Shown one piece after another: positions 34,686 to 43,447 of a DNA stretch of 64,000 nucleotides. Origin of the DNA: CAUZIZ01 sp965219855 (GTDB taxonomy: Bacteria; Acidobacteriota; UBA6911; RPQK01; JAJDTT01); contig CBDCOR010000031.1 of NCBI GenBank assembly GCA_965219855.1, positions 122,028-186,027 on the forward strand, given 5' to 3'. Each line of letters opens with the position of its first letter. Positions within the stretch are counted from its first letter, which is position 1. The notes beneath the pieces were generated by a model. It did no database searches, was not told the origin of the DNA, and worked only from the letters and a program-made list of their open reading frames with translations. A program made the translations under genes and the position numbers.

Positions 34686-34755
34686 GGGGCGAAACCTCGT
34701 AACAAATCGGTCTTACAGTTCGACTTGACCCGGTAGAACGACTGGGCCTAGCCCT

Positions 34756-35679
34756 TCACTTCCGCGGCCGTTTTATCTCCGACTCGAGCATGACGGGTGA
34801 GGGCCCTGAGATACTTCCGTCCTTTCGAACCCGCCAGAAATGGACGGCCAGCAACACTGAGAGAATCAAAGGAATGGCGATGCAATGCCAGATGTACGCC
34901 CGCAAAAGCGCATTCGAATCTACGATGGACCCTCCCAACAGGGCGAACCGCACATCGTTATAGGCAGTGATCCCCAATTCGGGACCGAAAGGTCCTTCGT
35001 GCCCCAGCAGAGGGGTGGCACGAGCCATGTTGGTCCCAACCGTAACCGCCCAGAACCCCAACTGGTCATCTGGCAGCAGGTAGCCGGTGAAAGAGAGGAG
35101 CGACGTCAGCACCAGCAGAATCACTCCCACCATCCAGTTGAACTCTCGTGGGGTCTTATAGGAACCGGTCAGGAATACCCGGAACATGTGCAGCCACACC
35201 GTGATGATCATCAAGTGCGCGGCCCAGCGGTGCATGTTTCGAAGCAGGCCTCCGAAGGGCACATCGTTGTGCAGATACATGATGTCCGCGTAGGCCTGTC
35301 CCTTGGTGGGGTGGTAGTAGAACATCAGAAACACACCCGTGATCGTGAGCACGATGAAGAGATAGAGAGAGAGTCCTCCCATTCCCCAGGTGTAGCGAAA
35401 GCGGACGGCGTCACGGTTGACCTTGGCCGGGTGCAGGTGCAGGAAGACGTTGGTCAGAACTGCCAGAGCCCGGTTGCGCGGGGTGTCGTCGAGCTTGTGA
35501 CGGAAGACTGACTTCCAGAGTTGGGTCCGCTTGTGATTACGAACCGCGTCCCAGTCCTCTTTGCCCTTATCGACAAAGGGCTGCAGTGTGACACGGAGTC
35601 GCTTGATCAGTGGTGGTCGTGACTCCTCCGAAGGAGTCTCTTCCACCTCTGTTTCCTTGACCTTCTCTTCCTCAGCCAT
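34756..35679 (-). CDS. cytochrome b N-terminal subunit
   Basis: 307 residues with an acidic soluble N-terminus and four core helices. Bis-heme histidines are seen in NMHRWAAHLMIITVWLHMFR and in IWHCIAIPLILSVLLAVHF. The quinol-site region is FNWMVGVILLVLTSLLSFTG. Together with the C-terminal subunit and the Rieske protein it forms the quinol-oxidising core, most likely using menaquinol. It lies 37 bases after the Rieske gene on the same transcript. Confidence 0.92.
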   Translation of the reverse strand: MAEEEKVKETEVEETPSEESRPPLIKRLRVTLQPFVDKGKEDWDAVRNHKRTQLWKSVFRHKLDDTPRNRALAVLTNVFLHLHPAKVNRDAVRFRYTWGMGGLSLYLFIVLTITGVFLMFYYHPTKGQAYADIMYLHNDVPFGGLLRNMHRWAAHLMIITVWLHMFRVFLTGSYKTPREFNWMVGVILLVLTSLLSFTGYLLPDDQLGFWAVTVGTNMARATPLLGHEGPFGPELGITAYNDVRFALLGGSIVDSNALLRAYIWHCIAIPLILSVLLAVHFWRVRKDGSISGPSPVMLESEIKRPRK

Positions 35680-35716
35680 AGAGGCAACCTCCGACCGATC
35701 CGGACGTGCTGTCGGC

Positions 35717-36244
35717 TTATACGCGCAAGAACGCGCCCTCTTCCTCGAACCCGCACTCGTGACCAGGAGCGCACGTGTACAATAGGCTTACATCCACCAC
35801 AATCTGCCCATCGGGACCCAGTGCTAGATGCGGTCGATCCATGGGCCGCGGAGCGGGACCCTCGAAGTTGACTCCTTCGGTGTCATATCCACTGCCATGG
35901 CAGGGACACTTGAACTTCTGCTCGCTCTCGACCCAGTCCGGGGTACATCCGAGATGGGTACATTTCGCAAAAATAACGAAGAGCCCTTCACTGTTACGCA
36001 CCACCCAGATGCGGTGCTTCGCCTGAAACCTGGTGTCCACACCAGGGCTAAAATCGCCAGGGTATCCGATCTTGAAACTTGTCTTGGGCTCGAACAGGAC
36101 TCGGGGGAAAAAGAACCTTAAGGTCATGAACAGGTTCGCCCCCAGAAATCCGAAGACACATGCCCAGGCGAAATTCCGCCGACGCACGAGACCCCTTGTT
36201 TCTTCTTGGGATTCGGAAGTCGCTGCAATCTGTTGTTTCGCCAT
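35717..36244 (-). CDS. Rieske iron-sulfur protein
   Basis: About 175 residues from the ATG at 36244 (MAKQQIAATSESQ), preceded by AGGAAAC; a longer frame to 36328 passes through the likely promoter. One membrane helix (NFAWACVFGFLGANLFMTL) anchors it. The 2Fe-2S motifs are intact: FAKCTHLGCTPDW and KCPCHGSGYDTEG. The C-terminal extension contains a further cysteine pair (LYTCAPGHECGF). It carries electrons from quinol to the multiheme cytochrome and is the first gene of the bc part of the locus. Confidence 0.93.
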   Translation of the reverse strand: MAKQQIAATSESQEETRGLVRRRNFAWACVFGFLGANLFMTLRFFFPRVLFEPKTSFKIGYPGDFSPGVDTRFQAKHRIWVVRNSEGLFVIFAKCTHLGCTPDWVESEQKFKCPCHGSGYDTEGVNFEGPAPRPMDRPHLALGPDGQIVVDVSLLYTCAPGHECGFEEEGAFLRV

Positions 36245-36332
36245 GTTTCCTATGCTCGCAAATGCTGGAACAACTTCATTCGGATCTCGAGAAAAATGGC
36301 TCGAAATCCGCGTCCAGAAAGTAGTCACATAC

Positions 36333-36361
36333 TATGTAGGTCACTCCCAAAAACTTGTCAA
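36333..36361 (-). promoter_or_regulatory. possible promoter for the Rieske-cytochrome b block
   Basis: On the minus strand a perfect TTGACA (36361-36356) is followed after 17 bases by TACATA (36338-36333). The -10 is weak. The 200-base gap upstream of the Rieske gene makes an internal promoter plausible. Confidence 0.35.
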
Positions 36362-36451
36362 GTTGTCGCTTGGATCGGAAACCTTGTGGCCGTCTCGGAT
36401 CGTGACTACGATACCATCTGCACGATCTCTATATTCCGACTCACCATCTCC

Positions 36452-36709
36452 CTATGATCGCCTTTTGAAGGCAAGGTACAAGAAGGTCGACATAATTCCC
36501 AGCGGGGGTATCAGAAGTAGAATGATTCCTACGTTCAAAGCCCATACACTAGACAGCGCCTGCGCTGTCGTCTTGCACATGGCACAGCTCTGAGCCTGCA
36601 ACGACTCGGAGCTCGAGAAAAGCAAGAAGATGATGGAAGCCTGAAGCGCGAGCGAGGGGTTGGGGACCGACGCAAACGTTTCCGACTTGTCTGCGTGCCT
36701 TTGGTTCAA
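36452..36709 (-). CDS. small CxxC membrane protein with a repeat-altered 5' end
   Basis: The certain part (below 36635) encodes the end of a signal-like hydrophobic stretch (SIIFLLFSSSESLQAQ), then SCAMCKTTAQ and one membrane helix (LNVGIILLLIPPLGIMSTF). Small proteins of this type are common in oxidase loci of this kind of organism; their role is unknown. The natural start is not visible because a 134-base palindromic element occupies its place. The frame remains open through the element, and a TTG at 36709 within it is one possible start. The true N-terminus is uncertain. Confidence 0.5.
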   Translation of the reverse strand: MNQRHADKSETFASVPNPSLALQASIIFLLFSSSESLQAQSCAMCKTTAQALSSVWALNVGIILLLIPPLGIMSTFLYLAFKRRS

Positions 36710-36768
36710 AGCTCGTTTGCCGAAGTATGCTGCCGGGGCCCAACCCCTCGCTTGCGCTTCAGGCTTCC
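36635..36768. repeat. palindromic MITE-like repeat in the 5' end of the CxxC gene
   Basis: Inverted arms GGAAGCCTGAAGCGCGAGCG + AGGGGTTGGG (left) and its complement at 36739-36768 differ at one position over 30 bases. The core is about 74 bases. Its placement suggests insertion into the signal-peptide region of the small membrane-protein gene. Confidence 0.85.
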
Positions 36769-36816
36769 CTGATCCTTCGAAATGACCGCGTTTCAGCTTA
36801 GATCCCCGCTCCCCGT

Positions 36817-37128
36817 TCACGACCCTCGCATCTCCAGCAGGCGCATGCTGTCCGGCATGAAAAAGACCACGATCAGGAAAATGCACAGAAGCAGCATGGG
36901 TATCAGGGTCAGCGTCAGGCTGAACTTCTCGAAGCGCAGATGCATGAAGTAGGCCATGATCAGCGCTGCTTTGAAGATGGAAAGGCTGAGCAAGGTCACC
37001 AGCATTACGGTCACGGACAGGGCCACATAAGCCAGCACTACCTCAACTATGGTCAGCACCAGGAGCCCCACCCACACTGTCAGGTAGAGACGATTTCCGT
37101 GGGATTCATGAGCCACTTCATCACTCAT
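36817..37128 (-). CDS. ctaF: cytochrome c oxidase subunit IV family protein
   Basis: 103 residues from the ATG at 37128 (MSDEVAHESHGNRLYLTVW). Three membrane helices are seen, with the typical ALIMAYFMHLRFEKFSL loop of prokaryotic subunit IV. It follows the second subunit III by 26 bases. Subunit IV is a small stabilising subunit of heme-copper oxidases. Confidence 0.88.
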   Translation of the reverse strand: MSDEVAHESHGNRLYLTVWVGLLVLTIVEVVLAYVALSVTVMLVTLLSLSIFKAALIMAYFMHLRFEKFSLTLTLIPMLLLCIFLIVVFFMPDSMRLLEMRGS

Positions 37129-37154
37129 CGTGATTTCACCTCGATCGATTCCTT

Positions 37155-37781
37155 CTAGACTACGTTTGACAACAAGTAGACCATGGGGAAAATGAACATC
37201 CACACCAGATCCACGAAGTGCCAATAGAGACCGCTTACTTCGACATCTTCGGCATCGTACTTACCCCGTTTGAACCCTAGAGCGACGATGCCCAGATAGA
37301 TAACTCCGATGGTGACGTGAGTCATGTGCAGGCCGGTCAGAGTAAAGAACGAGGCTCCGAAAAGAGGACTACCCCAAGGGTTCCCAAAGGGAGTCACGCC
37401 ATGGTGGATCAAATCCAGCCATTCGTTGGTATGGAGAACTATGAACGCAATGCCCCCAATCATCGTAGCCAATATCCACTTGGCCGTCTTACCTCCGTCT
37501 CCACGCTGACTGGAGAGTACAGCCATGACCATGGTAACGGAGCTGGACAAGAGGCAGAAGGTCATCACCGATGCCATGGTGATACTGGGCCAAAGTTCAA
37601 AGGGTCGGGGCCAGTCGGCACTCGAAACGCGAACGTAGGTGTAGGCCAGGATCAAGGCCGAGAAGGTGAGGGAGTCGGAAATGATGAAGAGCCACATTCC
37701 CAGCTTTTTGGACCCAATCGCGTAAGGGGAGCCGCCACCTCCCCAAGCCGAAACTGCCGCACCTTGCGTGTGCTCAGCCAT
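37155..37781 (-). CDS. ctaE: heme-copper oxidase subunit III (second copy)
   Basis: 208 residues. It begins SPYAIGSKKLGMWLFIISDS, then LTGLHMTHVTIGVIYLGIVA and GLYWHFVDLVWMFIFPMVYL, the conserved subunit III signatures. It is only three bases after the first subunit III gene. The two are clearly diverged, so both are probably needed, perhaps as two pieces of the membrane subunit III layer. Confidence 0.9.
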   Translation of the reverse strand: MAEHTQGAAVSAWGGGGSPYAIGSKKLGMWLFIISDSLTFSALILAYTYVRVSSADWPRPFELWPSITMASVMTFCLLSSSVTMVMAVLSSQRGDGGKTAKWILATMIGGIAFIVLHTNEWLDLIHHGVTPFGNPWGSPLFGASFFTLTGLHMTHVTIGVIYLGIVALGFKRGKYDAEDVEVSGLYWHFVDLVWMFIFPMVYLLSNVV

Positions 37782-37784
37782 TCA

Positions 37785-38444
37785 TTACCTCCAGAAGAAA
37801 AGGAGCAACAACAGATAGATCCAAAGCCCGTCCATAAAATGCCAGTACATGGCCGTCACATCTATCGGCGTTCGGTTGAACAACCCAAACGGATTCTGCC
37901 GATTTCGAAACAAGAAGTAACCCAAGGCGAACACGCCGCCCGATAAATGAACTCCGTGTGCTCCAGTCAAGACGTAGAAAAACGAGCTGCTGGGGTTAGA
38001 GCTGATGTAGACACCGTCTCCAATTAGCTGCCGCCACACCACCACCTGACCCACCAGAAAAGCAGCTCCCAAGACCGTTGTCAGCAGCCACCATCTTGAA
38101 AAGCTGGAGTTATCGCTGAGGACGTGGCGTGCCCGCTCCAGTGTTAAGCTGCTGGCCAGCAGCAACAGGCCATTGAACCAGAACAGACTGGGTAAGCTGG
38201 TGGGAATCCAATCATCGGACAAGCCCTTGCGCACGATGTAGGCACTCGTAAATGCCGTGAAAAGCATGAGGATGCCCGCAAGCGCAGCCAACATGCCGGT
38301 TCGGTAGCGGCGATCAGAAGTCCCTTGGTCGCCCGCTCCAGGACCACCCGGACCCTCCCAACCATTGCTCGCAATGCCACCCCCGCCTCGACCCAAATTT
38401 TCGAGCTCAACCTCGACCGGGGGTGGTGCAATCGTTGTAGCCAT
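37785..38444 (-). CDS. ctaE: heme-copper oxidase subunit III (first copy)
   Basis: 219 residues with a glycine-rich N-terminal leader, then RRYRTGMLAALAGILMLFTA, FFYVLTGAHGVHLSGGVFAL and TAMYWHFMDGLWIYLLLLLF. It lies between subunit I and the second subunit III with gaps of three bases on both sides, consistent with one transcript. The signatures match the ctaE family. Confidence 0.9.
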   Translation of the reverse strand: MATTIAPPPVEVELENLGRGGGGIASNGWEGPGGPGAGDQGTSDRRYRTGMLAALAGILMLFTAFTSAYIVRKGLSDDWIPTSLPSLFWFNGLLLLASSLTLERARHVLSDNSSFSRWWLLTTVLGAAFLVGQVVVWRQLIGDGVYISSNPSSSFFYVLTGAHGVHLSGGVFALGYFLFRNRQNPFGLFNRTPIDVTAMYWHFMDGLWIYLLLLLFFWR

Positions 38445-38447
38445 CTG

Positions 38448-40226
38448 CTAGCTCTCGGCGGTTGCCGCCTCGGGAGTCGTCTGAGGCACGAAGTCTTCCG
38501 CCTCCCCCGGGACACTGTACTCGTAGGGTCCTCGATGAACTACGGGAAACTTTCCCCCGAAATTGTCGTGGGGAGGAGGAAAAGGAACTTCCCATTCGAT
38601 GGTGGTTGCCCTCCAGGGATTGATGTCCGCTTTCTTTCCCCGAAAGAGAGCCCAGATTAGAAGAGCCAGAAAAATGAACTGGGCACCTATGGTCGTGAAG
38701 GCGAACATGCTGATGTATTTTTGAACTGCTAATAGCGGCTCCAGAAATTCGAAGGAAGTCAATTCGGCGTACCTGCGCGGATGTCCCGCAAAACCCAGGA
38801 AGTGCATCGGCATGAAGATCGCGTACACCCCCACGAAGGTGATCCAGAAGTGAACCTTTCCCCAGGTTTCGTTCAGCATGCGGCCGAACATCTTGGGAAA
38901 CCAGTAGTAGGTTGCTGCGAAGATCCCGAATATGGCCGCCACGCCCATGATCATATGAAAGTGGCCGACGACGAAATAGGTGTCGTGCAGGTAGACGTCC
39001 ACTGCGGGTTGATTCAGGAAGAGGCCACTGATGCCCCCGGTAACGAACAGAGAAACGAAACCCAGCGCCCACAGCATTGCCGTCGTGAACTGGATCCTCG
39101 CGCCCCACAGAGTTCCGAGCCAATTGAAGGTCTTGATTGCAGAAGGCACCGCCACCGCCGTCGTCGTTAGAGAGAAAACGATTGCGGTATAAGGGCTCAT
39201 CCCACTCATGAACATGTGGTGCCCCCAAACCAGGAAGCTGAGGAAACCAATGCCCATGATGGCATAGGCCATCGCCTTATAGCCGAAGATCGGTTTGCGG
39301 GAAAAGGTAGAAAGAATATGCGAAACAACGCCCATCCCGGGAAGGATTGCGATGTACACCTCGGGGTGGCCGAAGAACCAGAACAGGTGTTGCCACAACA
39401 ACGGGGAGCCACCCGTATGGTCTATGATCTTGTCGCTCACCACCAAGCCGCCGGGAACAAAGAAACTGGTGCCGGCATGGCGATCCAATAGTAGCAGCAC
39501 CCCTGCTGCCAAGAGGACTCCGAAGGCCAGAAGACCCAGAATCGCTGTTACGAACCAGGCCCAACAGGTCAAGGGAAGCCTCATCATCGACATCCCCTTT
39601 GCCCTCAAATCGATGGTGGTAACGATAAAGTTCAGTGCGCCCAACAAGGACGCGATTGAGAAGATCGCAATGCTCACGATCCAAAGTGACTGACCCATGC
39701 CCTGGCCCGGGCCGACAATCTCGTCGAGAGCACTCAATGGAGGATAGGCGGTCCACCCGGAAATCGGAGCTCCTCCCTGTACAAAAAACGCGGCCATGAT
39801 CACCACCAGAGCCAGGAAGGTAATCCAGAACGAAAGCATGTTCAGCGTGGGGAAGGCCATGTCGTCCGCGCCGATCTGGATGGGAAGAAAATAGTTTCCA
39901 AAACCACTCTGAGGGGCTGTGGTGAGGACGAAGAACACCATGATGGTGCCGTGCATGGTTAACATCGACAGGTAGAACTCCGGCGTCATGACGCCATCCG
40001 GTGCCCCTTGCGGGAAAAGGGTGCCCAGTATGGAAATCTCGGTGCCGGGCCAGGCCAGATTTACACGGACCAGCAGAGAAAGGGTCATGCCCAGGAAGAC
40101 GGAAAAAAGCGCCAACAGGTAATACTGAATCCCGATTACTTTGTGGTCGTAACTGAAAATGTACTTCCGTATGAACCCCTGGGGCGCTTCGTGATGAACC
40201 GAGTGTGTCTGGACGGCTTCTCCCAT
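38448..40226 (-). CDS. ctaD: cytochrome c oxidase subunit I (A1 type)
   Basis: 592 residues from the ATG at 40226 (MGEAVQTHSVHHEAP). Heme a ligand: TMHGTIMVFFV. CuB/tyrosine region with the A1-type glutamate: WFFGHPEVYIAILPGMG. CuB histidines: VWGHHMFMSGM. Heme a/a3 ligands: HDTYFVVGHFHMIMG. An inserted loop (LLLDRHAGTSFFVPGGLVVS) precedes the glutamate helix. This is the proton-pumping catalytic subunit; it needs heme A, supplied by the ctaA/ctaB genes at the end of the locus. Confidence 0.96.
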   Translation of the reverse strand: MGEAVQTHSVHHEAPQGFIRKYIFSYDHKVIGIQYYLLALFSVFLGMTLSLLVRVNLAWPGTEISILGTLFPQGAPDGVMTPEFYLSMLTMHGTIMVFFVLTTAPQSGFGNYFLPIQIGADDMAFPTLNMLSFWITFLALVVIMAAFFVQGGAPISGWTAYPPLSALDEIVGPGQGMGQSLWIVSIAIFSIASLLGALNFIVTTIDLRAKGMSMMRLPLTCWAWFVTAILGLLAFGVLLAAGVLLLLDRHAGTSFFVPGGLVVSDKIIDHTGGSPLLWQHLFWFFGHPEVYIAILPGMGVVSHILSTFSRKPIFGYKAMAYAIMGIGFLSFLVWGHHMFMSGMSPYTAIVFSLTTTAVAVPSAIKTFNWLGTLWGARIQFTTAMLWALGFVSLFVTGGISGLFLNQPAVDVYLHDTYFVVGHFHMIMGVAAIFGIFAATYYWFPKMFGRMLNETWGKVHFWITFVGVYAIFMPMHFLGFAGHPRRYAELTSFEFLEPLLAVQKYISMFAFTTIGAQFIFLALLIWALFRGKKADINPWRATTIEWEVPFPPPHDNFGGKFPVVHRGPYEYSVPGEAEDFVPQTTPEAATAES

Positions 40227-40290
40227 CTCAATCCTCTCCAGTGTCAATCAAGAGTCGGTCTCTGAATCTTGTCGGCTGGTGTCCTGTCGC

Positions 40291-41076
40291 CTACTCTTCT
40301 GCCTGATCCTTGAGCCAGTTGGCATAGTCCTCGTCTGAAAGGATCTGGATCGTACTCCTCATCTTGTGGTGCCCCAACCCGCACAGCTCGGCACAGGCAA
40401 CTTCGTAGTGGCCTATCTTGGTGGGCTTGAAACGGAGGGGAATGGTCATGCCGGGTACGGTGTCCTGCTTGATTCGCAGCTCCCGTACGAAGAAGGCGTG
40501 GGTGACATCCTTGGAGCGAAGTATCAGCTCGACCTCGCGGTTGACCGGCACTGCCATCACGGGTAGCACAAGATCGTCGTGTGAAGTAGGATCATCCGGA
40601 TCCAAACCTAGAAAGTCACCGGCTGAATCGTCGATCAGCTCCGGTTTCGTGGCGCCGAACTGACCATCCGCACCGGGATAACGAATGTTCCACTGAAACT
40701 GCTGTCCCGTTATCTCGATCCGAACTACATCCTCTCCTGGCGGGATCAGATGCAAACTTGCCCAGATACTCTGGCCAGGGATGACCAGGGCGAAAAAGAT
40801 GACGGCTGTTGCGACAGTCCAGACAACCTCCAGTTTATCGTTTCCGTGACTGTAATGGGAGCTTCGACCGGGTCGGTCCTTATAACGCAGTATCAAGTAG
40901 CCCAAACAGACCTGGGCCAGGACGAAGATGATCCCAGTGACCACCAAGGTCAGCATGAATTGCCGGTCCAGAGCCGCTCCGTGCTCCGAGGCCAGCTCTG
41001 GAAACCACCAGTACTTGCCAACGGTGAGGACAACGGACACAAGGGTAATCAACCAAATAGTAATCGCCAAAATCAT
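40291..41076 (-). CDS. ctaC: cytochrome c oxidase subunit II (CuA)
   Basis: 261 residues with two N-terminal membrane helices. The CuA site is complete: SKDVTHAFFVRELRIKQD and VACAELCGLGHHKMRSTIQI (Cys, Cys, His, Met). The electron-entry tryptophan lies in TGQQFQWNIRYPG. There is no fused cytochrome c domain, so an external or bound cytochrome must deliver electrons; the octaheme protein is the obvious local candidate. First gene of the locus, preceded by a good promoter and GAGGAG. Confidence 0.95.
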   Translation of the reverse strand: MILAITIWLITLVSVVLTVGKYWWFPELASEHGAALDRQFMLTLVVTGIIFVLAQVCLGYLILRYKDRPGRSSHYSHGNDKLEVVWTVATAVIFFALVIPGQSIWASLHLIPPGEDVVRIEITGQQFQWNIRYPGADGQFGATKPELIDDSAGDFLGLDPDDPTSHDDLVLPVMAVPVNREVELILRSKDVTHAFFVRELRIKQDTVPGMTIPLRFKPTKIGHYEVACAELCGLGHHKMRSTIQILSDEDYANWLKDQAEE

Positions 41077-41103
41077 CTCTCACTCCTCAGGAAAACAGAC
41101 GCT

Positions 41104-41131
41104 ATTGTACCAAGTGAGTTCCAACTTTCAA
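41104..41131 (-). promoter_or_regulatory. sigma70-type promoter of the oxidase locus
   Basis: On the minus strand TTGAAA (41131-41126) and TACAAT (41109-41104) are separated by 16 bases. They lie about 30 bases before the ctaC ATG, with the Shine-Dalgarno GAGGAG between. Confidence 0.6.
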
Positions 41132-41293
41132 CGTTTAAATAGAGAGTTTCTTGGAAGAGCCTAAATAGGGGAAAAGTAGGGGGTCCGGCTGAGCGCGTTT
41201 CTGCCCGAAAGAAACCTGACGCCGGGGCGATCTAGCGGCCTTCCGATTGAGTAGGAAGTCAGCGCCAACAGTCCCCGGGTCTGAACTAATTTG

Positions 41294-41474
41294 GGGCCCT
41301 GTCAAAAATAACTTCACATTCTGGGGCCCATCTTTACCCCATCTTCAGCCGCTCCTCAATCGCGAAATCCTCAGCGTAGACCTGGCTACTCTTGCGGTTT
41401 CGCTCAATCGTTCGCGGCCAAATCTGGCGCAAATCTGAGCCCCAACTCTGCGAAGCTATTCTTGACAGAGCCCT
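41294..41474. repeat. MITE-like element, family B, full copy
   Basis: 181 bases with imperfect inverted ends: left GGCCCTGTCAAAAATAACTT, right complement AGGGCTCTGTCAAGAATAGC. It lies between the oxidase promoter and the convergent end of the histidine kinase gene. A truncated copy occurs at 60791-60870. Confidence 0.75.
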
Positions 41475-41513
41475 TAGCTTACTCTCGGGAGCTCCATTCC
41501 AGAAATGGAGTGC

Positions 41514-43355
41514 TTAAGTTTGTCTTACCGGGAGCAGTATCTCGAAGGTGGTCCCTTTCTCGAGCTCGCTGCTTACCTTGATCTCCCCTCGATGCTTTTG
41601 AACCACCGCCTGGACGTTGGCCAGGCCGACGTGGAGCCTCATCTTGGAGCCTTTCTCTATGAACCCGACCTCGAAGATCTTGGCCAGGCGGTCCTCGGGG
41701 ATTCCGTGCCCGGTATCGCTGGTGGTCACGCGTACATGGCCATTCTCGGCACAGGTTGCGATCGTGATGACCCCCTCCCCTTCGATGGCCTCCCCAGCGT
41801 TCAGGAACAAGGTCATGAAGGCCTGGTTCAGCTCGACGGGGAAAGTCTCGATCTTGGGAACGTCGGCGAACTTCTTGATTACCTTGATTCGATCCCCCCA
41901 CTGAGGACTCAAGAGCGCCAGGGTGCTTTCGATTCCCTGACGGACGTCGGTGAGCTGAAACTCGGCCTCGTCAAGATGGATAAAGCTCTTGAGGCTTTGT
42001 ACAATCGCGCCGAGGCGCTCTCCGGCCTGCTCTACCTCGACACGATGCTGGCGAAGCGCTTCAAGAGCAGCCCGCCACTGGCTACTCTTCTTAAGTGCTT
42101 CGATACTCTCAGTCGCGGCGAGTTCGCCGTCCAGCTTGGCCAGCGCTCGCTTCGCGACGTCGGTGCTCCTGCCGATGACACCTACCGGAGAGTTGATCTC
42201 GTGGGCCAACCCGGCTACCAGCTTGCCGAGAGAAGCCATCTTCTCCATCTGGATCAAGCGCGCCTGGGCACTCTTGAGTCTTTCCAGAGCCTCGGCCTCG
42301 AACTTGATCTGCAGGTTCTTGAGCCTTGTGTTGGTCTGTTCTCCCAGGACCTCTTCCTTGACCTGCTGAAAGGCCCGGTGATGCTCCAGGGCCTTGCGAA
42401 AATCACCGCGAGCCTGGTAGGTGCGGGCAAGAGCTTCATGGGCGCGATAGATCTTGGGCTTCGTCTTGGCCTTCAGGGAAAGCTCTAGCGCCCTAAGGAG
42501 GTAACTGAGCGCTTCATCGAAGTTGTTCTTTTCTGAAGAAAGATTACCGAGATCAATCAGGGTAGTGATCTCAGCCGGCCAGTTCCCGACTTTCCGGCGA
42601 ATTCGAAGGGCTTGGCTCAAGGACTCCTCTGACTTCGCCAGATCCCCTTTCGCCTGGTACAGGGTGCCAATGTCGTTCAGAGCCCTCGCCTCGCCCAACT
42701 CATTATCGCCTTCCCGGCTGAACTCCAGGCTCATGAAGTGGTACTTCAAAGCTTCGTCGAGCTTTCCCTGACGCTGGAGAATCGATCCCAGGCCCGTGAG
42801 GGCACGTCCTTCACCTAGTCGGTGATCTATTTCGCGAAAAAGTTCGAGACATCTGGTCTGGCACTCAAAAGCTTTGTCCAGGTCACCCACACTTTCATAC
42901 ACACCGCCCAACGAAGTGAGCGCCCAGCCCTCTCTTACCTTGATTCCCAGACGATGGAGTTTGTCGATTGACTGGTGAAGGCTTTCTACGGCTCGGTCGA
43001 ATTGGCCGATACTCCAGTAGACCATACCGAGTCCCAGGAGAGCGCTCCCAATACCTTCCTCGTCCTCCAGTTCACGAAACAGCGCGAGCGACTCCAGGCC
43101 CTTGCTTAGTGCCACGTCGAAAGCCCCAACGAAATAGTCGCGGGTACCCTGGTTGAGGAGAGCCCAGGCGATGCCCCTCGGGTACGAGAGTTGGCCAGCG
43201 ATTTCCAACGCCTGGCTCGCAAACTCCCCCTTCCGATCGGCGTCGTCGAAGTTTGTCTCCCAGGCAAGCTGGTTCAGAGCGTCGACCTTTTCCGTCGAGA
43301 GTTCGTCGCCGAGAGAGGCGAGCCGTTGTTTCAGTTGTTCGACAGCGTCATTCAT
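41514..43355 (-). CDS. TPR-domain soluble sensor histidine kinase
   Basis: 613 residues. Residues about 20-350 are TPR repeats (for example ALLGLGMVYWSIGQFDRAVE, SLGGVYESVGDLDKAFECQ). A coiled coil then leads to the H-box LVAGLAHEINSPVGVIG (His385), followed by the N-box LNQAFMTLFLNAGEAIEG and the G1/G2 boxes TTSDTGHGIPEDRLAK and MRLHVGLANV. No membrane helix or other sensor is seen, so it probably senses a protein partner through the TPRs. No response regulator is adjacent. Confidence 0.88.
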   Translation of the reverse strand: MNDAVEQLKQRLASLGDELSTEKVDALNQLAWETNFDDADRKGEFASQALEIAGQLSYPRGIAWALLNQGTRDYFVGAFDVALSKGLESLALFRELEDEEGIGSALLGLGMVYWSIGQFDRAVESLHQSIDKLHRLGIKVREGWALTSLGGVYESVGDLDKAFECQTRCLELFREIDHRLGEGRALTGLGSILQRQGKLDEALKYHFMSLEFSREGDNELGEARALNDIGTLYQAKGDLAKSEESLSQALRIRRKVGNWPAEITTLIDLGNLSSEKNNFDEALSYLLRALELSLKAKTKPKIYRAHEALARTYQARGDFRKALEHHRAFQQVKEEVLGEQTNTRLKNLQIKFEAEALERLKSAQARLIQMEKMASLGKLVAGLAHEINSPVGVIGRSTDVAKRALAKLDGELAATESIEALKKSSQWRAALEALRQHRVEVEQAGERLGAIVQSLKSFIHLDEAEFQLTDVRQGIESTLALLSPQWGDRIKVIKKFADVPKIETFPVELNQAFMTLFLNAGEAIEGEGVITIATCAENGHVRVTTSDTGHGIPEDRLAKIFEVGFIEKGSKMRLHVGLANVQAVVQKHRGEIKVSSELEKGTTFEILLPVRQT

Positions 43356-43447
43356 CGAATTGCTCTAACGATGTGTCCCATTCTATCGCAGACCAAGATG
43401 AATTGAAGCGACGAGTGAGAGGAAGAAGCTTGGCTTGCCTCTGCCCT

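Noticed and set aside
41505..42488. 327-codon plus-strand frame within the histidine kinase gene
   Set aside because: It mirrors the kinase codons (leucine- and glycine-rich antisense text); the kinase motifs on the other strand are complete.
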